Assembly: GCF_900091515.1 (NCBI RefSeq) | Contig: NZ_LT607410.1 | Coordinates: forward strand, 5,394,001-5,458,000 | Source of the DNA: Micromonospora purpureochromogenes | GTDB lineage: Bacteria; Actinomycetota; Actinomycetes; Mycobacteriales; Micromonosporaceae | Direction of reading: 5' to 3' | Length of the DNA stretch: 64,000 nucleotides | Part shown: positions 26,601 to 33,197 of the stretch, piece by piece | Position numbering within the stretch: the stretch's first letter is position 1 | Layout of the letters: each line of letters opens with the position of its first letter | Program-made: the position numbers and the translations under genes | Notes under the pieces: model-generated | Databases searched by the model: none | Told to the model about the DNA's origin: nothing | What the model saw: only the letters and a program-made list of their open reading frames with translations

Positions 26601-26874
26601 TGACCCTGGCCCCACCCAGCCCGCCGGCGAACCGGTCGCGGACCGTCCGGTCCCGGCCGGCGGCCTCGGTGGCGTCCCGGCCACCGGAGCCGCTGATCAG
26701 CAGGCTGCGCTCGGCGGCGGGCGCCGCCGCCAGCATCGCCCGCTGCCCCGCGTCGACCGCCCGCTGGTTGTAGTCGGACAACCCGGTGACCAGCGCGACG
26801 GCGACCAACGCGGCGACCGCCGCCGCCAGCAGCAGGCCCCGCGCCTCGCGGGCCCGCCTCCACACCAGCTTCAT
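23677..26874 (-). CDS. FtsX-like ABC transporter permease (large)
   Basis: 1065 residues from ATG 26874 (complement); an in-frame GTG two codons upstream is possible. Starts MKLVWRRAREARGLLLAAAV, a short basic cytoplasmic start running into transmembrane helix 1. It has two large extracytoplasmic domains and two helix clusters, the second ending near the C-terminal GIRQRVAAARLRIGGER. It is the first gene of the exporter operon and pairs with the 915-residue permease as a probable heterodimer. Confidence 0.85.
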   Translation of the reverse strand: MKLVWRRAREARGLLLAAAVAALVAVALVTGLSDYNQRAVDAGQRAMLAAAPAAERSLLISGSGGRDATEAAGRDRTVRDRFAGGLGGARVTVSGARHGTGRELTGDLGAARTDDPVFADLATLDGLAAHAELVGGDWPTAGANPTQVTVPERVAGALRLTPGARVPMTDRSSGRAADVVVAGIFRPRDPAAAYWQLAPGVNGTGGGDSGSYGPFALDPADFARTFPGSTSISWVIEPDLRSVAPSRLPEVKEAVAVAAVEVPEKAGLGSSAQSLTGLDRLIDRLGRADLVGRSALLTPLLLIVVLGGYALVLVAALLNEDRRAQTALLRARGAARGQLANLAVREATLVVLPAALLAPPLAGAALRGISGGESPGGLRLDSGGAGGVWAVAVAAAVGCLLAMVLPALRRAGSYVADMAARSRPTRAATVQRAGVDLALVLLALLAWTQLRQYSSPLAGAAGRLGIDPLLAVAPTLGVLAGAVLALRLLPPATRVAERFVDRRPWTATMFGMWQAGRRPHAGPVLLLALAVGGSTLAWSLVSTWERSHTDQADHTVGADLRVVERGGAAPVDRSAGLAAVPGTERVLPAWRDEVRLGRGDLPTTVLALDAAAAPDVALIADRLAEQPPNELLGRLARDRGAPAGVPLPADARQLTGTLRTPVREPVIGQRIQVSVLLTRADGLALALPLATTDSLVDRPVPFAVDLPAGAAWRVAGFQADAGDAAARGYGLRVDGLRVTDAAGSAQPVALTGEWSMVDAVGEAPVATSAVTPGGVDADYTITLTEGGRFARQPTVRFAVVPAGPNTPVPALVTPQVLTALNVRPGDVVPLALSGASVPVRVVGELDAVPGAVEAGGAMLIDLPAATDWLVRQRATVRPVPEWWLRTDAGQHAAAAAAIRELPGVTVLDRRAAAAEAARDPYWRGARTGLLAAALGSVLLALVGLAVDVWATARHRLGEFAVLHTLGAGPPLLARALLAEQTFLAGIGVAVGLLVGAGVGATMAPLVILTPSAGRPVPEAAFTLPWTPIGLTALGLLLAALAFSAVLTTGIRQRVAAARLRIGGER

Positions 26875-26916
26875 CCGTACGCCTCCCCCGGGGCCCTCGC
26901 TGGGCCGGTGACCAGG

Positions 26917-26956
26917 TAAAGCGGGTACGGGCCGGAAAAGGTTCGCGCCCTTTACA
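26917..26956. promoter_or_regulatory. GTAAAG...CTTTAC inverted repeat upstream of the exporter operon
   Basis: GTAAAG (from 26917) and CTTTAC (ending at 26956) flank an AT-enriched spacer 45-80 bp upstream of the first permease, in an otherwise GC-rich context. A promoter or operator is plausible but unproven. Confidence 0.3.
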
Positions 26957-27153
26957 TGATCGTTACCGAGCGCCGTCCCAGCGCAGGCCGGCCAGCGTGG
27001 CGGCCGCGCGCAGCGCCTCGGCGAAGCGGGCCACGCTGCCGTCGAGGGCGGCCAGCTCGGCCGAGCACTGACGCCGACCAGTCGCCGGACCACACCCGAG
27101 GTGGAGATCCCGCCGGCCAGTGTGCCGGACGTCGATCTGCTTGGATCACCGGC

Positions 27154-27447
27154 ATGGAAGCCACCCTCGTCGTCCTGCTGCTGCTCGTCGTGGCGCTGCT
27201 CGGCGCGCAACTGTCCGTCCCGGCCCGCCGGGACGGCACGGCCGCGCGGCTGACCGAGATCGAACGCCGACTCCAGTTGGTGATGGACCACCTCGGCGTC
27301 GTGGACGACGGCCCGGCGCTGCCCGGGGTCCGCGAACACCTGGCGCGGGGCGAGAAGATCAAGGCCATCAAGGCGTACCGGGCGGCGACCGGCGCGGACC
27401 TGAAGACCGCCAAGGAGGCGGTGGAGGCGATGGCCGGGCACCGCTGA
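27154..27447 (+). CDS. Membrane-anchored protein with ribosomal L7/L12 C-terminal-like domain
   Basis: 97 residues from ATG 27154. One N-terminal helix (MEATLVVLLLLVVALLGAQL) is followed by a short coiled region (TEIERRLQLVMDHLG). The C-terminal segment GEKIKAIKAYRAATGADLKT, then AKEAVEAMAG, matches the L7/L12 C-terminal fold (helix with K-x-IK and the LKEAK-like turn). In L7/L12 this surface recruits translation GTPases; in membrane-anchored actinobacterial versions the role is unknown. An upstream frame extension is not protein-like. Confidence 0.75.
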   Translation: MEATLVVLLLLVVALLGAQLSVPARRDGTAARLTEIERRLQLVMDHLGVVDDGPALPGVREHLARGEKIKAIKAYRAATGADLKTAKEAVEAMAGHR

Positions 27448-27453
27448 CGAGCG

Positions 27454-27642
27454 TCAGTCGGTGGCCAGGTCCGGCCGGTGTTGCTTGATCCACTGCTCCA
27501 CGTCGGACTTCCGCCAGACCTTGCCCTGCATCAGGTCAGCGACCGGCTCCGGGAAGTTGCGGTGACTGGTGATCACGTAAACGCGCTGCTTACTGATGTT
27601 GCCCAGCATCACGCGGATCTCGTGCGCTCCCACCAGCTCCAT
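27454..27642 (-). CDS. AlpA-like helix-turn-helix DNA-binding protein, copy 1
   Basis: 62 residues from ATG 27642 (complement). It reads MELVGAHEIRVMLGNISKQR, then a VYVITSHRNFPEPVA wing, GKVWRKSDVEQWIKQHRP; this is the HTH_17/AlpA excisionase-like fold with the typical FPxP and KVWRxxDVExWI motifs. It lies 11 nt downstream of a paralog with the same length and about two-thirds identity, so a tandem duplication. Such proteins are transcription regulators or excision factors. Confidence 0.7.
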   Translation of the reverse strand: MELVGAHEIRVMLGNISKQRVYVITSHRNFPEPVADLMQGKVWRKSDVEQWIKQHRPDLATD

Positions 27643-27653
27643 ACGGCGGACGC

Positions 27654-27842
27654 TCAGTCTGCCAGCGAGGCCGGCCGGTGCTGCTTGATGCACTTTTCGA
27701 CGTCGGACTTCCGCCACACCTTGCCCATGGCCAGGACGGCGATCGGCTCCGGGAAGTTCCGTTGATTGGCGATCACGGACGCGCGCTGCCGGGAGACGCC
27801 ACCGAGCATCTCCCGAATCTCCGACACGCCGACAAGCTCCAC
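27654..27842 (-). CDS. AlpA-like helix-turn-helix DNA-binding protein, copy 2
   Basis: 62 residues from GTG 27842 (complement). VELVGVSEIREMLGGVSRQR, ...NQRNFPEPIAVLAMGKVWRK, SDVEKCIKQHRP. Same motifs as the adjacent copy, but with Cys in place of Trp in the last helix. It is the promoter-proximal gene; the palindrome at 27884-27904 lies 42 bp upstream between it and the divergent 99-residue protein, and is a candidate autoregulatory site. Confidence 0.7.
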   Translation of the reverse strand: MELVGVSEIREMLGGVSRQRASVIANQRNFPEPIAVLAMGKVWRKSDVEKCIKQHRPASLAD

Positions 27843-27883
27843 ATGTTGACGATGACAGCGGCGCAGTCGCCATACGACGACAA

Positions 27884-27904
27884 CTACGGCGGTTGTTGCC
27901 GTAG
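27884..27904. promoter_or_regulatory. Palindrome in the divergent AlpA-like promoter region
   Basis: CTACGGC/GCCGTAG with a 7-nt spacer, overlapped by TTGTT and GTAGACAAC sequences. Its position between divergent genes, one encoding a DNA-binding protein, makes it a candidate operator. Confidence 0.5.
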
Positions 27905-27922
27905 ACAACAGGACATGGGTGC

Positions 27923-28222
27923 ATGGCCATGCCGCACACCTCCGCCGCACCCGACCGCCAGCGGCGGGCGGTCCGCCCGCACGTGCCGATGCGACCCCTC
28001 TGGCTGTGCCGGGTGTGTGCCGCCGCCTGGCCGTGCCCGCCGGCGCGGCTGCTGCTGCTGGGCATGGAGTACCGCCGGGACCCGGTGGCGCTCTCGATCT
28101 ACATGGCGGGCTGCCTCTTCGACGCCACCGCCGACCTGATCAAGCTGAGGCCGAACCCGGCCCCGTCCCCGGCGGACCTGTTCGACCGGTTCCTGGCGTG
28201 GACGGCCCGGCGGCGGGCGTAG
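27923..28222 (+). CDS. Conserved small protein paired with the AlpA-like genes
   Basis: 99 residues from ATG 27923 (ATG 27929 also in frame). It contains MRPLWLCRVCAAAWPCPPAR and then SIYMAGCLFDATADLIKL, an arrangement I associate with short actinobacterial proteins often mislabelled 'flavin reductase'. The WxCxxC and WPC cysteines could bind zinc. No catalytic motif is evident. It is divergent from the HTH genes. Confidence 0.55.
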   Translation: MAMPHTSAAPDRQRRAVRPHVPMRPLWLCRVCAAAWPCPPARLLLLGMEYRRDPVALSIYMAGCLFDATADLIKLRPNPAPSPADLFDRFLAWTARRRA

Positions 28223-28266
28223 TGGTACTGCCGGTTACGCCAGGCGTGCCAGCACCCGGTCGCGGT

Positions 28267-28272
28267 TAGAGT
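28267..28272 (+). promoter_or_regulatory. -10 box TAGAGT, leaderless promoter
   Basis: TAGAGT is followed by 6 nt and then the GTG start at 28279, so transcription should begin at the start codon. No Shine-Dalgarno sequence is present. Confidence 0.6.
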
Positions 28273-28278
28273 GCCGAT

Positions 28279-28791
28279 GTGACGACGCCCCGGCCGCTGG
28301 ATCGCGAGGAGTTCACCAGCACCGCGCCGGAGCGGGAGGTGCTGGAGGAGTTCCTCGAGGCGTACCGCGAGGTGATCGCGGGCAAGCTCCGGGGGTTGTC
28401 GGACGATGATGCCCGTCGCCGCCTGGTGCCTTCGCCCACCACACTCATCGGCCTCGTCAAACACGCCGCCGCCGTCGAGCGGAACTGGTTCCAGCACTGC
28501 CTGGCTCAGCAGCCGCGGGAACAGATCGTGGGCAACTCGTTCGGGGACGACGCCAGTTGGCAGATCCGGCCGGACGAGACCCTCGCAGGGGTGATCGCGG
28601 AATACGAGGCGGCCTGCGACCGGTCGAGACAGGTCGCGGCCGGCTTCAGCCTCGACGACAGCGTGCCCCATCCCCGTCTGGGCCGGGTGTCACTGCGTTA
28701 CATCTACGTACACATGATCCGGGAGCTGGCGCGGCACTGCGGCCACGCCGACATCCTCCGCGAGCAGACAGACGGTACGAGGGGAGACTAG
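28279..28791 (+). CDS. DinB family (DUF664-like) protein
   Basis: 170 residues. A four-helix bundle is expected from its pattern. The metal-binding histidines are H in LVKHAAAVERNWF, and H in YVHMIRELARHCGHADILRE. DinB-like proteins in actinobacteria include mycothiol- or bacillithiol-dependent transferases, but many are uncharacterised. GTG start with a leaderless promoter. Confidence 0.8.
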   Translation: MTTPRPLDREEFTSTAPEREVLEEFLEAYREVIAGKLRGLSDDDARRRLVPSPTTLIGLVKHAAAVERNWFQHCLAQQPREQIVGNSFGDDASWQIRPDETLAGVIAEYEAACDRSRQVAAGFSLDDSVPHPRLGRVSLRYIYVHMIRELARHCGHADILREQTDGTRGD

Positions 28792-28818
28792 GGCGCCCGA
28801 CGAGGAACCCGCCCCCGG

Positions 28819-29856
28819 TCAGACGGTGTCGCCGGCTTCGCGCTTCGCGCGGCTCGGCTGCACCCGCTTCGGCTCGCCCGGCATTTTCGGGTGGTCCGGC
28901 GGGTACGGCATGTCGCCCTGGCCGGCGGACGCATCCCGCTCGGCCCACTCCAGCAGCGGGGTGAGGTCGAACGGGGCGTCGTCGATGCCGGCGTGCGGGT
29001 CGCCCCGCTCGGCGAGCCGGGTGGGCACGCTGCGCAGGTCGAAGTCGTCCGGTTCGACGTCGGGCAGCTCGCCCCAGGTGACCGGGGTGGAGACGGTGGC
29101 CCGGGCGTTGGCGCGCAGCGAGTAGGCGCAGGCGATGGTGCGGTCCCGGGCCATCTGGTTGTAGTCGACGAACACCCGCCGGCCCCGCTCCTCCTTCCAC
29201 CAGGCGGTGGTGACCAGGTCGGGGCGGCGGCGCTCGAGCTCGCGGGCGAGCGCGATGGTTGCCCGGCGCACCTCGGTGAACGTCCAGCGGGGCTCGATGC
29301 GCAGGTAGACATGCACGCCCCGGCCGCCCGAGGTCTTCGGCCACCCGGTCGCACCCAGCTCGGCCAGGAGCGCGCGCACCTCGCCGGCCGCGGTCGCCGC
29401 GTCGGCGAAGTCGGTGCCGGGCTGCGGGTCGAGGTCGACGCGCAGCTCGTCGGGGCGGTCGACGTCGGCGGCCCGCACCGGCCAGGGGTGGAAGACGATG
29501 GTGCCCATCTGGGCGGCCCAGGCCACGTGGGCGAGGTCGGCCGGGCAGAGCTCGTCGGCGCTGCGCCCACTGGGAAAGCTGATCTTCGCCGTGCGCACCC
29601 ACGGCGGGACGCCCCGGGTGGGCACCCGCTTCTGGAAGAACATCTCCCCCTCGATGCCCTCGGGGAAGCGCTGGAGCGTGGTGGGGCGGTCCCGCAGGGC
29701 GCGCATGATCCCGTCGCCGACCGCCAGGTAGTAGTGGAAGACGTCCGCCTTGGTGAAGCCGCGGCCGGGGAAGATCACCCGGTCGGGGCTGCTCAGCCGG
29801 ACGGTGTGCCCGGCGACCTCGATCTCGGTCACCGTCGCCTTCGAGGAGCCGCCCAT
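28819..29856 (-). CDS. LigD-type polymerase domain protein (NHEJ primase-polymerase)
   Basis: 345 residues from ATG 29856 (complement), a stand-alone polymerase domain without ligase or phosphoesterase. The archaeo-eukaryotic primase fold shows RVDLDPQPG (catalytic DxD), TSGGRGVHVYLRI (conserved His) and VFVDYNQMARDRTIACAYS. The opening LSSPDRVIFPGRGFTKADVF, continuing to YYLAV, is the canonical LigD-Pol start. It fills gaps and adds nucleotides during Ku-dependent end joining; no ku gene is in the window. The LigC ligase at 15126 is a likely partner. Confidence 0.9.
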   Translation of the reverse strand: MGGSSKATVTEIEVAGHTVRLSSPDRVIFPGRGFTKADVFHYYLAVGDGIMRALRDRPTTLQRFPEGIEGEMFFQKRVPTRGVPPWVRTAKISFPSGRSADELCPADLAHVAWAAQMGTIVFHPWPVRAADVDRPDELRVDLDPQPGTDFADAATAAGEVRALLAELGATGWPKTSGGRGVHVYLRIEPRWTFTEVRRATIALARELERRRPDLVTTAWWKEERGRRVFVDYNQMARDRTIACAYSLRANARATVSTPVTWGELPDVEPDDFDLRSVPTRLAERGDPHAGIDDAPFDLTPLLEWAERDASAGQGDMPYPPDHPKMPGEPKRVQPSRAKREAGDTV

Positions 29857-29891
29857 TCCGCGACCATATGCGACGGCCCCGACATCCGACG

Positions 29892-29897
29892 TACCGT
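29892..29897 (+). promoter_or_regulatory. -10 box TACCGT, leaderless promoter of msrB
   Basis: TACCGT, 6 nt, then GTG 29904; no Shine-Dalgarno sequence. Confidence 0.5.
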
Positions 29898-29903
29898 TGA
29901 CGG

Positions 29904-30317
29904 GTGAGTCTTGACAAGAACGAGCTGCCCCGCACCGAGGAAGAGTGGCGGGTCCGATTGAGCCCGCAGGAGTTCCGGGTGCTGCGCGAGGCCGGCACCG
30001 AGCCACCGTGGACGGGCGAGTACGTCGACACCAAGACCCCCGGCGTCTACCACTGCCGGGCCTGTGGCCTGGAACTCTTCTCCAGCGACACCAAGTTCGA
30101 CTCGCACTGCGGCTGGCCGAGCTTCGACGACGCCATCCCCGGCCGGGTCAAGGAGATCGAGGACCGCACCCTGGGCCACAGCCGCACCGAGATCCGCTGC
30201 GCGCGCTGCGACAGCCACCTCGGGCACGTCTTCCACGGCGAGCACTTCACCCCGAAGGACACCCGGCACTGCGTCAACTCGCTGTCGATCCGGCTGGAGC
30301 CGCGCACCGACGCCTGA
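29904..30317 (+). CDS. msrB: Peptide-methionine (R)-S-oxide reductase
   Basis: 137 residues, full length. Zinc sites CRAC and CARC, the substrate loop HCGWPSFDDAI and the catalytic Cys in DTRHCVNSLSI are all present. It reduces methionine-R-sulfoxide in oxidised proteins with thioredoxin. Divergent from the LigD-polymerase gene, 47 bp between starts. Confidence 0.95.
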   Translation: MSLDKNELPRTEEEWRVRLSPQEFRVLREAGTEPPWTGEYVDTKTPGVYHCRACGLELFSSDTKFDSHCGWPSFDDAIPGRVKEIEDRTLGHSRTEIRCARCDSHLGHVFHGEHFTPKDTRHCVNSLSIRLEPRTDA

Positions 30318-30354
30318 CCCGCCGGGCACCGCCGGCCGGCCGGTGCGTCGTCGC

Positions 30355-30966
30355 CTACCGCCGGCCGGCTGCGGGCGCCGTCAGGAGCCGCACCTCGGCG
30401 GTACGGGACTGCTCGACCCGCCGGGCCAGCTCGCGTACCCGTGGGTTGGTCGCGGTCGCCACGTGCGCCCGGGCCAGGTCGGCGGCCGCCTGCTGGTGGC
30501 TGCCGAGGAGCCGGCGCAGCACGGCGTCCACCTGGCCGGCCGGGGCGTTGCGCAGGCGGGCGAGGTCGGCCGGGCCGGCGCCGTGCCCGGTGTGGTCGTG
30601 CGGCTGGGCGGTCGCGCCCGGACCGGCGTCGCGCAGCCAGGCGCGCATGGTGGTCAGCTCGTCGGCCTCGGTCACCTCGATGGCGGCGACCAGGGTGCGC
30701 AGCTCGGGGTCGGTCACCCGGTCGCGCCCCAGCCGGACGATCTCCATCGTCTGCTCGGTGTGGGCCACCATCATGGTCAGGTACACCACGTCGAGGGTGC
30801 CGAGTGCGGTGTCCGTCGGGCCCGCGGTCGCGGGGCGGGTCGCCTGCGGGGTCGGGGCGTCGGCGCAGCCGGCAGCCGGCAGCAGGGCGGCGAGCACGAC
30901 GAGCAGCAGCGCCCGCGCCGCGCCACGCCTGGCCGGGTCGCGCCGAGGGGCGGATGCGGCCCGCAC
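30355..30966 (-). CDS. DUF305 family lipoprotein
   Basis: 203 residues from GTG 30966 (complement), chosen because it gives a compact signal peptide (LLLVVLAALLPAAGC) with lipobox Cys. The mature part has the DUF305 pattern of two antiparallel pairs: VVYLTMMVAHTEQTMEIVRL, and later RRLLGSHQQAAADLARAHV, with His/Met residues suited to metal binding and a HDHTGHG loop. An upstream extension would overlap the LPMO gene. DUF305 proteins are ferritin-like and often linked to copper. Confidence 0.75.
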   Translation of the reverse strand: MRAASAPRRDPARRGAARALLLVVLAALLPAAGCADAPTPQATRPATAGPTDTALGTLDVVYLTMMVAHTEQTMEIVRLGRDRVTDPELRTLVAAIEVTEADELTTMRAWLRDAGPGATAQPHDHTGHGAGPADLARLRNAPAGQVDAVLRRLLGSHQQAAADLARAHVATATNPRVRELARRVEQSRTAEVRLLTAPAAGRR

Positions 30967-30989
30967 CGGCACGGGCCGTACCCGTCCGG

Positions 30990-31727
30990 TCAGACCTGCG
31001 ACCACAGCGCCGGCACGTTCGGCGGTTCCCAGCCCGGGATCGCGGTGTGCGCCTGCCGGCACCGGTAGGTCAGCCCGTTGTAGGTGACCTGGTCACCGAC
31101 CTGGTAGGCGCGACCAGCGGTCCAGCTGCCGCTCGGGGCGGGCGGGGTGGTGGGAGCCGGCGGCGTCGGGGTGGGCGAGCTGGTGGGGGTCGGCGTCGGG
31201 CTGGGGGTCGGACCGCCGCCGCCGATCTGCACGTCCACGCAGGAGTAGAACGCGTTGGCGGTGTCCGCGATGTTCCACACCGCGAGGATCTTCTGCCGGC
31301 CGGAGAAGCCGCCGAGGTTCACCGTGTGCGACACGGTGGCGCCGGGCTGCTGGCCGCCCCCGTTGAAGACGCCCACCCGGGTGCCGCCGATGAAGTACTC
31401 CCAGTTGCTGGTGGCGTGCCGGGCGGTGTTGGTCCAGGTGAACGTCACCGAGCTGCCGACCGAGGTGGCCGGCCAACCCCGGCTGTCGTCGTTCAGGACG
31501 GCGAACTGGGCGATGTTGGCGTGGCAGTTGCGCAGCCCCTTCGGGCCCTCGACGCTCTGCGGCTCGTACTTGATCTGCCCGCAGTCGGGCACCCGGTTCT
31601 GCGCGCAGAGCGCCTGGCGGCTGGGCGGTCCGGAGACGTAGCCGTGCGCCTGGGCGGGGGCGGCGACGGCGAGCGAGGACACGACGGCGCCCGCCGCCAG
31701 GACCGGGACGGTGACTCTTCGACGCAT
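30990..31727 (-). CDS. AA10 lytic polysaccharide monooxygenase with C-terminal CBM5/12
   Basis: 245 residues from ATG 31727 (complement), with GAGGAG upstream. The signal peptide ends AQA, so the mature protein starts with His (HGYVSGPPSRQ), the first histidine-brace ligand. The second His is in NTARHATSNWEYF; the axial aromatic is in NIADTANAFYSCVD. A Pro/Thr/Ser linker (about 190-207) leads to a chitin-binding module with WTAGRAYQVGDQVTYNGLTY and an AHTAIPGWEPPNV tail. It oxidatively cleaves chitin outside the cell. Confidence 0.92.
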   Translation of the reverse strand: MRRRVTVPVLAAGAVVSSLAVAAPAQAHGYVSGPPSRQALCAQNRVPDCGQIKYEPQSVEGPKGLRNCHANIAQFAVLNDDSRGWPATSVGSSVTFTWTNTARHATSNWEYFIGGTRVGVFNGGGQQPGATVSHTVNLGGFSGRQKILAVWNIADTANAFYSCVDVQIGGGGPTPSPTPTPTSSPTPTPPAPTTPPAPSGSWTAGRAYQVGDQVTYNGLTYRCRQAHTAIPGWEPPNVPALWSQV

Positions 31728-31764
31728 GATGGCAACTCCTCGGCTTCGGCCTGCTGAAGGTGCC

Positions 31765-31800
31765 ATCAACATAAATTAAACTTTGTTAACAGTAAAGACT
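31765..31800 (-). promoter_or_regulatory. AT-rich promoter/operator segment of the chitin-active LPMO
   Basis: This is the most AT-rich stretch nearby (contains TTTGTTAAC and TAAATTAAAC on the + strand) and lies 40-75 bp upstream of the LPMO start. A promoter with an overlapping sugar-responsive regulator site is likely. I see no DasR-type site. Confidence 0.45.
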
Positions 31801-31841
31801 CCTGTCGATAAAAACATCGACGCTCGTGAGCCTGTCTCCGC

Positions 31842-32117
31842 TCAGAGCAGCAGCAGGCCGCCCTTCTCGTCGACCCGGTCGGCGGAGTCGTCGTCCAGCC
31901 AGACGCCTCCGCTGGCGAGGTACCGGAAGCGGTACTCGCCGGGGCCGAGCTTCACGGTCACCGTCCGGGTGCCGTCCCGGCGGGCGACCAGCTCGTGCCG
32001 GCCGGGCTCCCATCCGTTGAAGCAGCCGACGACGCTGACCGGGCCGGGCGGGGTGTCCCGGGGCAGGCAGAAGGTGACCCGGGTCTGGTTGCCGAAGAGC
32101 TTGTTGCGCTTGATCAC
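31842..32117 (-). CDS. CBM48/isoamylase early-set domain mini-protein
   Basis: 91 residues. VTFCLPRDTPPGPVSVVGCF, NGWEPGRHELVARRDGTRTV and LGPGEYRFRYL form the glycogen-binding-type beta sandwich (FNGW, GxYxFRY). A stand-alone domain of this kind is common in actinobacteria next to glycan metabolism. The function is probably carbohydrate sensing or scaffolding. Confidence 0.85.
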   Translation of the reverse strand: MIKRNKLFGNQTRVTFCLPRDTPPGPVSVVGCFNGWEPGRHELVARRDGTRTVTVKLGPGEYRFRYLASGGVWLDDDSADRVDEKGGLLLL

Positions 32118-32167
32118 GTGGTCCTCCGGGGTCGAGGCGGTTCACCAGGCCCAACGCGCGACACGCC

Positions 32168-32215
32168 GGGGGCGAAACGCCGTCCGGCCGGATCCACTCA
32201 CGGCATTTCGCCCCC
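32168..32215. terminator. Inverted repeat between CBM48 and zinc-ribbon genes
   Basis: Arms 32168-32183 and 32200-32215 (GGGGGCGAAACGCCGT and its near-perfect complement; 15 of 16). It lies upstream of both divergent genes, so it may be a regulatory or repeat structure, not a classical terminator. Confidence 0.4.
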
Positions 32216-32273
32216 AACGGCCCCGCCCTGGCGCACCCTGAAGTGACATGTTCTGATTCGGGGGGTTTTGATC

Positions 32274-32531
32274 GTGGCTACCTGTGAGGTCTGCGGCAAC
32301 GAGTACTGGATGACGTTCGAGGTGCGCACGGTCAGCGGTGACACGCACACCTTCGACTGTTTCGAGTGCGCGGCGCAGAAGCTGGCGCCGATCTGCGAGC
32401 ACTGCGAGGTCAAGATCCTCGGCCACGGCGTGGAGGTCGGCGGCCGGTTCTTCTGCTGCGCGCACTGCGCCCGTGCCGTGGAGGCCCAGGGCGCCGAGAT
32501 CCGCGACGCGGTCGGCGCCCGCCCGGCCTGA
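32274..32531 (+). CDS. Small zinc-ribbon protein
   Basis: 85 residues from GTG 32274, preceded by GGGGGG at about 9 nt; a TTG at 32268 is an alternative. Four paired cysteine knuckles (CEVCGNEY, CFECAAQK, CEHCEVKI, CCAHCARA) predict two zinc sites. Acidic and compact; function unknown, typical of actinobacterial Zn-ribbon 'metallochaperone-like' small proteins. Confidence 0.75.
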   Translation: MATCEVCGNEYWMTFEVRTVSGDTHTFDCFECAAQKLAPICEHCEVKILGHGVEVGGRFFCCAHCARAVEAQGAEIRDAVGARPA

Positions 32532-32590
32532 CCGCGCGCCCCGGCCCGCACCGGGCCGGGGCTCTCCGGGGTACGCGCCACCGCCCGGCC

Positions 32591-32596
32591 TACCAT
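32591..32596 (+). promoter_or_regulatory. -10 box TACCAT, leaderless promoter
   Basis: TACCAT is followed by 6 nt and the ATG at 32603. Confidence 0.55.
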
Positions 32597-32602
32597 CGCG
32601 GG

Positions 32603-33079
32603 ATGCCGCCGCAGACCACCCAGGTCCGGGTCGCCGCCTTCGCCGACCTGGACGCCCGCACCTTCCACGACCTGCTCCGGCTGCGCATCGACGTGTTCGT
32701 GGTCGAACAGCACTGCCCGTACCCGGAACTGGACGGCCGGGACGTCGAGCCCGGCACCCGGCACCTCTGGGTGGAGCGCGACGGCGCCGTGCTGGCGTAC
32801 CTGCGGATGCTGGCCGACCCGGGCGGCGCGGCGCGGATCGGCCGGGTGGTGGTGGCGCCGGCGGCGCGCGGCGGCGGGCACGCCGGCCGGCTGATGACCG
32901 AGGCGCTGCGGCTGGTCGGCGACCGGCCGTGCGTGCTGGAGGCGCAGTCCTACCTGGTCGACTTCTACGCCCGGCACGGCTTCGCGGTGACCGGCCCCGA
33001 GTACGTCGAGGACGGCATCCCGCACGTCCCGATGCGGCGGCAGAGCCGACCCGGCCACCTGGGAGACATTGACGGATAG
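32603..33079 (+). CDS. ElaA-type GNAT acetyltransferase
   Basis: 158 residues. The ElaA hallmarks are present: LRLRIDVFVVEQHCPYPELD, then RHLWVERDGAVLAYLRML, and a diverged acetyl-CoA loop VAPAARGGGHAGRLM. The C-terminus YARHGFAVTGPEYVEDGIPH is typical. Substrate unknown. Confidence 0.85.
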   Translation: MPPQTTQVRVAAFADLDARTFHDLLRLRIDVFVVEQHCPYPELDGRDVEPGTRHLWVERDGAVLAYLRMLADPGGAARIGRVVVAPAARGGGHAGRLMTEALRLVGDRPCVLEAQSYLVDFYARHGFAVTGPEYVEDGIPHVPMRRQSRPGHLGDIDG

Positions 33080-33197
33080 CATTTTCCGTGGGAGCCTGCG
33101 GGGCAGAGCCGTCGCGGGAGCCACGCAGGGGTTCGGGAGGGGGCAACTCCCGGCCGTCCGGGCGTCGTCGACCGACACTCCAGACCCCGGAGGCTCC

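Noticed and set aside
23681..26863. N-terminal extension giving a 1976-codon frame joined to the 915-residue permease
   Set aside because: The extension is antiphase to the 1065-residue permease; the real permease starts at ATG 23680 with hydrophobic helix 1.
26963..27146. Complement-strand frame ending ...AALDGSVARFAEALRAAATLAGLRW...TAA downstream of 27146
   Set aside because: It looks weakly protein-like and might be a gene fragment, but there is no start signal or recognisable family; it overlaps the start of the L7/L12-like gene.
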